A DNA stretch of 9,918 bases, taken from the NCBI GenBank assembly GCA_902475475.1, contig CABRZY010000058.1, forward strand, positions 1-9,918, given 5' to 3'. The position numbers and the translations under genes are program-made. A model generated the notes under the pieces. It was not told the DNA's origin. It searched no databases and was given only the letters and a program-made list of their open reading frames with translations. Shown piece after piece: positions 6,425 through 9,918 of the stretch (position 1 is its first letter; the number at the start of each line of letters is the position of its first letter). The stretch is from an uncultured Collinsella sp. (GTDB lineage Bacteria > Actinomycetota > Coriobacteriia > Coriobacteriales > Coriobacteriaceae).

Positions 6425-6469
6425 CATGCAGACTTTTGCATGTCATACTATGATGCAAAAGTCTGCACG
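6397..6469 (+). promoter_or_regulatory. Array of three phased operator-like palindromes upstream of hipB
   Basis: Three 14-base TGCA-N6-TGCA sites lie at 6400-6413, 6427-6440 and 6454-6467, with centres exactly 27 bases apart. Sites 1 and 2 extend to a shared 19-mer (6397-6415 and 6424-6442) with one difference, and each has CATGCA/TGCATG arms. Site 3 is the same core inverted (TGCAAAAGTCTGCA), so sites 2 and 3 together make a 14-bp perfect inverted repeat (6428-6441 with 6453-6466). HipB proteins repress their own operon by binding several palindromes in the promoter, and these sites are the obvious candidates. The HipB link is inferred from position. Confidence 0.75.
6423..6451 (+). promoter_or_regulatory. 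Probable hipBA promoter
   Basis: TACTAT (6446-6451) is a fair -10 box, matching TATAAT at four of six positions. TTCATG (6423-6428), 17 bases before it, is only a weak -35 box. The -10 lies between the second and third palindromes, and the -35 touches the second, so a bound repressor would block RNA polymerase. The call rests mainly on this arrangement and on the terminator just upstream. Confidence 0.42.
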
Positions 6470-6482
6470 TTAGGAGATCGCC

Positions 6483-6914
6483 GTGGATACCCTTCCCATC
6501 ACCACACCGCGCCAAGCTGGCATCTACGTGCGCCAGGCACGCGAGGCTCAGGGTCTCACCCGTGCCGCCCTCGCTAATAAGGCCGGTGTTTCGGAGCGCC
6601 TGCTCGCATCGCTCGAGCTGGGAGATGCCACGGGCATTCGGCTCGACAAGCTGTTGACCGTCTTTAACGCACTCGGCATAGGTCTCTTTGCGCAAAGCGA
6701 TAACGACTCCATCGCATCACCCTCCGAACATCCGATGACGATAGCGGACCTCCCTATCGCGAACTCGAATGCCCTGCCAAAGCCAAGCGTAGGCAGACGA
6801 CCCGCTCGACAAGGAACGCCAGCTTTCTATGGTGCCTTGCTGGCCCAAATCGCAGCCGAGCAAGGCCTTTCCGGCACTTCAGACCTCTCCTTTGGCTGTA
6901 AGGTTGTGAAATAA
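6483..6914 (+). CDS. hipB: HipB-like antitoxin, XRE-family helix-turn-helix regulator
   Basis: This 143-residue protein has an XRE/Cro helix-turn-helix over about residues 11-66: the first helix AGIYVRQAREAQG, then LTRAALANKAGVSERLLASLELG and LDKLLTVFNALGIGL. This matches HipB antitoxins, which bind and inactivate the kinase HipA and repress the operon. The remaining 70 or so residues form a polar, Pro/Ser-rich linker and a last helix-like stretch (PAFYGALLAQIAAEQGL) absent from the 88-residue E. coli HipB. The tail may contact HipA, but this is untested. The start is GTG at 6483 with AGGAG six bases upstream. The stop codon directly abuts the hipA ATG. The family is clear; the antitoxin role comes from the neighbour. 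Confidence 0.85.
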   Translation: MDTLPITTPRQAGIYVRQAREAQGLTRAALANKAGVSERLLASLELGDATGIRLDKLLTVFNALGIGLFAQSDNDSIASPSEHPMTIADLPIANSNALPKPSVGRRPARQGTPAFYGALLAQIAAEQGLSGTSDLSFGCKVVK

Positions 6915-8219
6915 ATGGCAGAAATGGAGCTTGCGACCCTCATTTGTGGCGAAATCGCCGGCACTCTCCGGCAAGACGAGCATGGACTCTGCAGCTTTGT
7001 ATACGCCCCAACCTATCGCGGAGCACCGCTATCGTTAACAATGCCGCTTTCCAATCGCACATATGGCCATAACATCGTCCGTCCGTTCCTATTTGGCCTT
7101 TTGCCCGACAGCCAAGAGCAGCGTCGCGCTATTGCCGCCGAGCATGACGTTGCATCCAACAACCCCGTCGCCCTCTTGTGCCATATCGGTCTTGACTGCG
7201 CGGGGGCCGTTCAGTTTTGTCGAGCCGATCAATTAGATGCCGCCCACGGCAGGGTCTCAGCATACCGCCCGCTTACCAATTCTCAAATCGCTCACAAGCT
7301 CAAAGCAATTCGCGATGACGAAAGAGAGACATGGATGGGCTCCAACGAAAGCTGGTCCCTGGGCGGCAACCAAGGCAAATTTGCACTAGCTTGGCATGAT
7401 GGACAATGGTGCGAATGTCTAGGGTCATCCCCCACTACCCATATCTTCAAAAATGGTGTCGTTGGGTTCAAACATCAGGCCTTAAACGAATTCGTCTGCA
7501 TGAAAACAGCTCGGCGTGTTGGCATTCCAACTGCCAACGTCTCCTATTGCACATTTGAAGACGAAGCTGCGCTCGTCGTTGAACGGTACGACAGAATGGT
7601 CAATAGCAGCGGAAATATCGAAAGGCTGCATCAGGAGGACTTTTGCCAGGCACTCGGTGTATTGCCAACCCAGAAATACACCGCCGACGGAGGACCAACT
7701 ACACGAGACATCCAAGAACGACTGATTAACACAGTCCCCCACCACATGAATCTTGTGCTTTTTACCTATATGTTGTTCTATAACGCCATTATCGGAGCGC
7801 CTGACGCACACGCTAAAAACTACTCGCTCATCCTAGGCAAAGGCACAAACGCGGCGCTCGCACCCATGTACGATGTCGCATCGGGCTTAGCATACGAACG
7901 TATGCGGCGAAAAGCGCGCCTCGCCATGAGCGTTGGCGGCGAAAATCGTGTGGGGCGCATCGGTCCAGGTGCTATCCGCCGATACCACGGTATGGGAGAC
8001 CCCGCGCTGGAGGCGACGCTCACCGATGCCGGGCTATCCGAGAAGTTTTGCTTTGCGACCATGATGGACCTCGCCTACGAGGTGCCCATTTGCATGGAAG
8101 AGGTCATGGACGAATACGCCGACCTGCCCGGCATGGCGGACCTGCGCGAGCATATGCTCGGCCCCGTCTGCGAAAACTGTCAGCGCACCCTCGACCTCAT
8201 CAAGGCGGATATGGGCTAG
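6915..8219 (+). CDS. hipA: HipA-family serine/threonine kinase toxin
   Basis: HipA kinases halt growth; E. coli HipA phosphorylates glutamyl-tRNA synthetase and so causes persistence. This 434-residue protein is near the E. coli length of 440 and includes the N-terminal subdomain (PLSLTMPLS, FLFGLLPDS, IGLDCAGAVQF). Key sites are in place: the regulatory P-loop SLGGNQGK (148-155, S148 matching E. coli S150), TTHIFK (174-179), ERYDR (223-227), HQEDFCQALG, the catalytic loop IGAPDAHAKN (D297, N302) and the metal-binding MYD (D320). The kinase therefore looks active; its target cannot be read from sequence. The ATG follows the hipB stop with no gap and AAGG lies 11 bases upstream, so translation is probably coupled. 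Codons richer in A/T than the neighbours fill roughly 6950-7850, suggesting transfer. Confidence 0.93.
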   Translation: MAEMELATLICGEIAGTLRQDEHGLCSFVYAPTYRGAPLSLTMPLSNRTYGHNIVRPFLFGLLPDSQEQRRAIAAEHDVASNNPVALLCHIGLDCAGAVQFCRADQLDAAHGRVSAYRPLTNSQIAHKLKAIRDDERETWMGSNESWSLGGNQGKFALAWHDGQWCECLGSSPTTHIFKNGVVGFKHQALNEFVCMKTARRVGIPTANVSYCTFEDEAALVVERYDRMVNSSGNIERLHQEDFCQALGVLPTQKYTADGGPTTRDIQERLINTVPHHMNLVLFTYMLFYNAIIGAPDAHAKNYSLILGKGTNAALAPMYDVASGLAYERMRRKARLAMSVGGENRVGRIGPGAIRRYHGMGDPALEATLTDAGLSEKFCFATMMDLAYEVPICMEEVMDEYADLPGMADLREHMLGPVCENCQRTLDLIKADMG

Positions 8220-8249
8220 GTGTCCGTAATCTCCCATTTCCCAAAAGAA

Positions 8250-8290
8250 GAGAGGGGACACCCGTCGCAAAAGCTCGGGTGCCCCCTCTC
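8250..8290. terminator. Bidirectional terminator between convergent hipA and pepD
   Basis: A strong hairpin pairs GAGAGGGG (8250-8257) with CCCCTCTC (8283-8290) and, past one mismatch, CACCCG (8259-8264) with CGGGTG (8276-8281). On the minus strand it is followed by TTCTTTT, a fair U-tract, so it should end pepD transcription. On the plus strand no T-run follows, so for hipA it may act as a 3' end stabiliser or weaker terminator. Confidence 0.75.
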
Positions 8291-8308
8291 GTAATGTCAT
8301 TTGCAATC

Positions 8309-8339
8309 CGCTAGCACGTGGCTCGGACTGCTGCTAGCG
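8309..8339. repeat. 8-bp inverted repeat just past the pepD stop codon
   Basis: CGCTAGCA (8309-8316) and TGCTAGCG (8332-8339) are perfect reverse complements around a 15-base loop. No T-run follows on either strand. It lies between the pepD stop codon and the stronger hairpin, so it is probably a 3'UTR hairpin of pepD. Confidence 0.45.
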
Positions 8340-8345
8340 CAACCT

Positions 8346-9803
8346 TTACGCAGCGAGGCGCTTGAGCACGTCGATGAGCAGCTCGTAGAAGCGCTCGGCA
8401 GAAGCGAGCTCCATGCTCTCGTCCGGGGTGTGGACATCGGAGAGCGTCGGACCCACGGCGATGGCGTCCAGGCCGTGCAGGGCCTCGGCAAACAGGCCGC
8501 ACTCAAGGCCGGCGTGAATGGACTCGATGCGCAGCTCGGAGCCAAAGAGCTCGCGATAGCTCTCGACAAAGATGTCGCGGACCGGCGAATGCTCGGCATA
8601 GCTCCAGCCGGGATACTCAAACTCAAACTTGGCGTCGAAGCCCAGGACATCGGCAAGCGTCTGCAGGCGGTCCTTGAACTCGTTCTGCAGCGAGGTGATC
8701 GAGGAGCGCGGGGACAGCATGATCTTGACCTGGTCGTCAGAGGTGGCAACCACACCGATGTTGGAGGAAACCTCGACGGAGCCGTCGGTGGCGACGTTGC
8801 GGCGAATCACGCCGTTAGGGGCAAGACGCAGGGCACGGATGAGGGCAAGCGCGGACTTCTGGTCCATGGCTTCGACCTCGGCGTCGTCGGCAATCTCGAC
8901 AGTGCAGGTAAAGCCGGGGTCGAAGACCTCGAGCTCGGCAGTGACGTCGGCGATGATGCCACGGGCGATCTCGGCCGCGGCCTCGGCGGCAGCGTGATCG
9001 GCATAGACCAGAACGGCCTTGCACTCACGGTTGATGGCGTTGTCCTTGGTGCCGCCGTTGAAGCTGACGATGGCGGGCTCACCGGCGACCATCAGGCGGT
9101 CGATGATGCGGGCCATGATGAGGTTTCCGTTGCCGCGCTCCAGATTGATATCACTGCCGGAGTGGCCGCCCAACAGACCGGAAATGTCGAGCGTGAGGGT
9201 GCTACCGGTCTTGTGCTCGCGCGCGATCGGGCAGGTGTAGGTAACGACGACGCCGCCGGCGCAGCTGACGGTGGCAACGCCCTCTTCCTCGGAGTCAAGG
9301 TTAATCATGGTGCGGGCGCTAATCTGGGACTTGTCGAGCGTCTCGGCGCCGACCAGGCCAGTCTCCTCGTCGGTGGTGAACACGCACTCGAGGGCCGGAT
9401 GGGCAATCGAATCGTCGTTGAGCACAGTAAGCATAAGCGCGACGGCGATACCATTGTCGGCGCCCAGGGTGGTGCCGTTGGCGGTAAGGACGCCGTCCTT
9501 GACGACCAGGTCGATACCATCGGTCGTAAAGTCGTGCTCAACGGAGCCCAACTTGTCGCACACCATATCGATGTGGCCCTGCAGCATCACGGTCGGGGCA
9601 TTCTCGGCGCCGGCAGATGCGGGCTTGCGAATGATGACGTTGTAGACCTCGTCCTGATACACATCGAGACCGCGCTCCTTGGCAAACGCGAGCAGGAAAT
9701 CGCTGATGCCCTTCTCGTTGCCAGACCCACGGGGGATCGCGCTGACCTCCTCAAAGAAATGGAACAGCTGGGCGGGCTCGTAGCCGGTAATCTTGTAGTC
9801 CAT
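8346..9803 (-). CDS. pepD: Aminoacyl-histidine dipeptidase (M20 family, PepD)
   Basis: PepD is a cytoplasmic zinc dipeptidase that cleaves Xaa-His and other dipeptides. At 485 residues it has the same length as E. coli PepD. The two-metal site is complete: H77 and D79 in GHIDMVCDK, bridging D116 in LGADNG, E146-E147 in TTDEETGLVGA (catalytic base and ligand), D170 in NLDSEEEG, and H458 in SDVHTPDE. The M20 dimerisation domain lies between about 190 and 400. The start is ATG at 9803, with AAGGAGG close upstream; the frame is open to 9908 but that part has no support as protein. A possible -10 box, TATACA on the minus strand (about 9849-9854), lies roughly 45 bases upstream, but its -35 is weak. 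The gene appears to stand alone and converges on hipA. Confidence 0.95.
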   Translation of the reverse strand: MDYKITGYEPAQLFHFFEEVSAIPRGSGNEKGISDFLLAFAKERGLDVYQDEVYNVIIRKPASAGAENAPTVMLQGHIDMVCDKLGSVEHDFTTDGIDLVVKDGVLTANGTTLGADNGIAVALMLTVLNDDSIAHPALECVFTTDEETGLVGAETLDKSQISARTMINLDSEEEGVATVSCAGGVVVTYTCPIAREHKTGSTLTLDISGLLGGHSGSDINLERGNGNLIMARIIDRLMVAGEPAIVSFNGGTKDNAINRECKAVLVYADHAAAEAAAEIARGIIADVTAELEVFDPGFTCTVEIADDAEVEAMDQKSALALIRALRLAPNGVIRRNVATDGSVEVSSNIGVVATSDDQVKIMLSPRSSITSLQNEFKDRLQTLADVLGFDAKFEFEYPGWSYAEHSPVRDIFVESYRELFGSELRIESIHAGLECGLFAEALHGLDAIAVGPTLSDVHTPDESMELASAERFYELLIDVLKRLAA

Positions 9804-9918
9804 GGTGCCTCCTTGGCGCAACTGGTTAGACAGTAAGACATGCGACTTGTATATTCCCAGACTTTGCGTGCATAAACCAGTCGAAAACGCCGAGCGCCCT
9901 CGCATCATCGGCTAACGG

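Noticed and set aside
6397..6469. CRISPR-like array from the three 27-base-spaced repeats
   Set aside because: The units are short palindromes with spacers of only 13 bases, the third is inverted, and no cas gene is near; an operator array fits better.
8301..9836. 511-codon open frame on the plus strand opposite pepD
   Set aside because: Antisense shadow of pepD with the same biased Gly/Val/Asp composition; pepD has all metal ligands and normal length.
9821..9881. ACTGGTT (9821-9827) and AACCAGT (9875-9881) as an operator pair around the pepD promoter
   Set aside because: Seven bases separated by 47 is too weak to support a regulatory call.
9804..9908. 35-codon N-terminal extension of pepD
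   Set aside because: The ATG at 9803 has AAGGAGG upstream and gives exactly the usual family length; the extension resembles leader sequence with a possible promoter.

Overview
This window looks like the chromosome of a GC-rich Actinomycetota bacterium, most likely Coriobacteriia and possibly Collinsella. That placement is an inference from GC-rich codon use, strong AGGAGG-type ribosome binding sites and gene order; no marker gene in the window proves it.

Left half (1-5437, all on the minus strand) is a tight housekeeping cluster, read right to left: disA (c-di-AMP synthase), ispD and ispF (MEP isoprenoid pathway), cysS (cysteinyl-tRNA synthetase), then rlmB (23S rRNA 2'-O-methyltransferase) and a NYN-domain ribonuclease of the YacP/Rae1 type that runs off the left edge. 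disA, ispD and ispF overlap by 1 and 11 bases. cysS, and the NYN gene, each take their ribosome binding site from the last codons of the gene before. A minus-strand terminator splits this group after cysS. Beside it, directly behind the cysS stop codon, is an unexplained 100-base inverted repeat. The order resembles the Bacillus ispD-ispF-cysS-(mrnC)-rlmB-yacP cluster, but no mrnC (Mini-III RNase) lies between cysS and rlmB.

Centre (5438-6424): a divergent intergenic region holds a clear yybP-ykoY manganese riboswitch whose closing stem competes with a transcription terminator, followed by mntP (Mn2+ exporter) and its own terminator. This forms a self-contained manganese-detoxification unit that should switch on when Mn2+ is high.

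Right half (6397-8219, plus strand): a hipBA-type toxin-antitoxin module with an XRE-family antitoxin and a full-length HipA kinase with intact catalytic motifs. Its promoter carries three near-identical TGCA-N6-TGCA palindromes exactly 27 bases apart. One lies inside the mntP terminator hairpin, and the two others flank the probable -10 box. hipA is richer in A/T than its neighbours over much of its length, consistent with accessory, transferred DNA.

End (8250-9803): a bidirectional terminator hairpin separates hipA from the convergent pepD (M20 aminoacyl-histidine dipeptidase, minus strand). No tRNA, rRNA, CRISPR array, insertion sequence or phage gene was seen. The least explained parts are the phased operator array upstream of hipB and the 100-base inverted repeat behind cysS.
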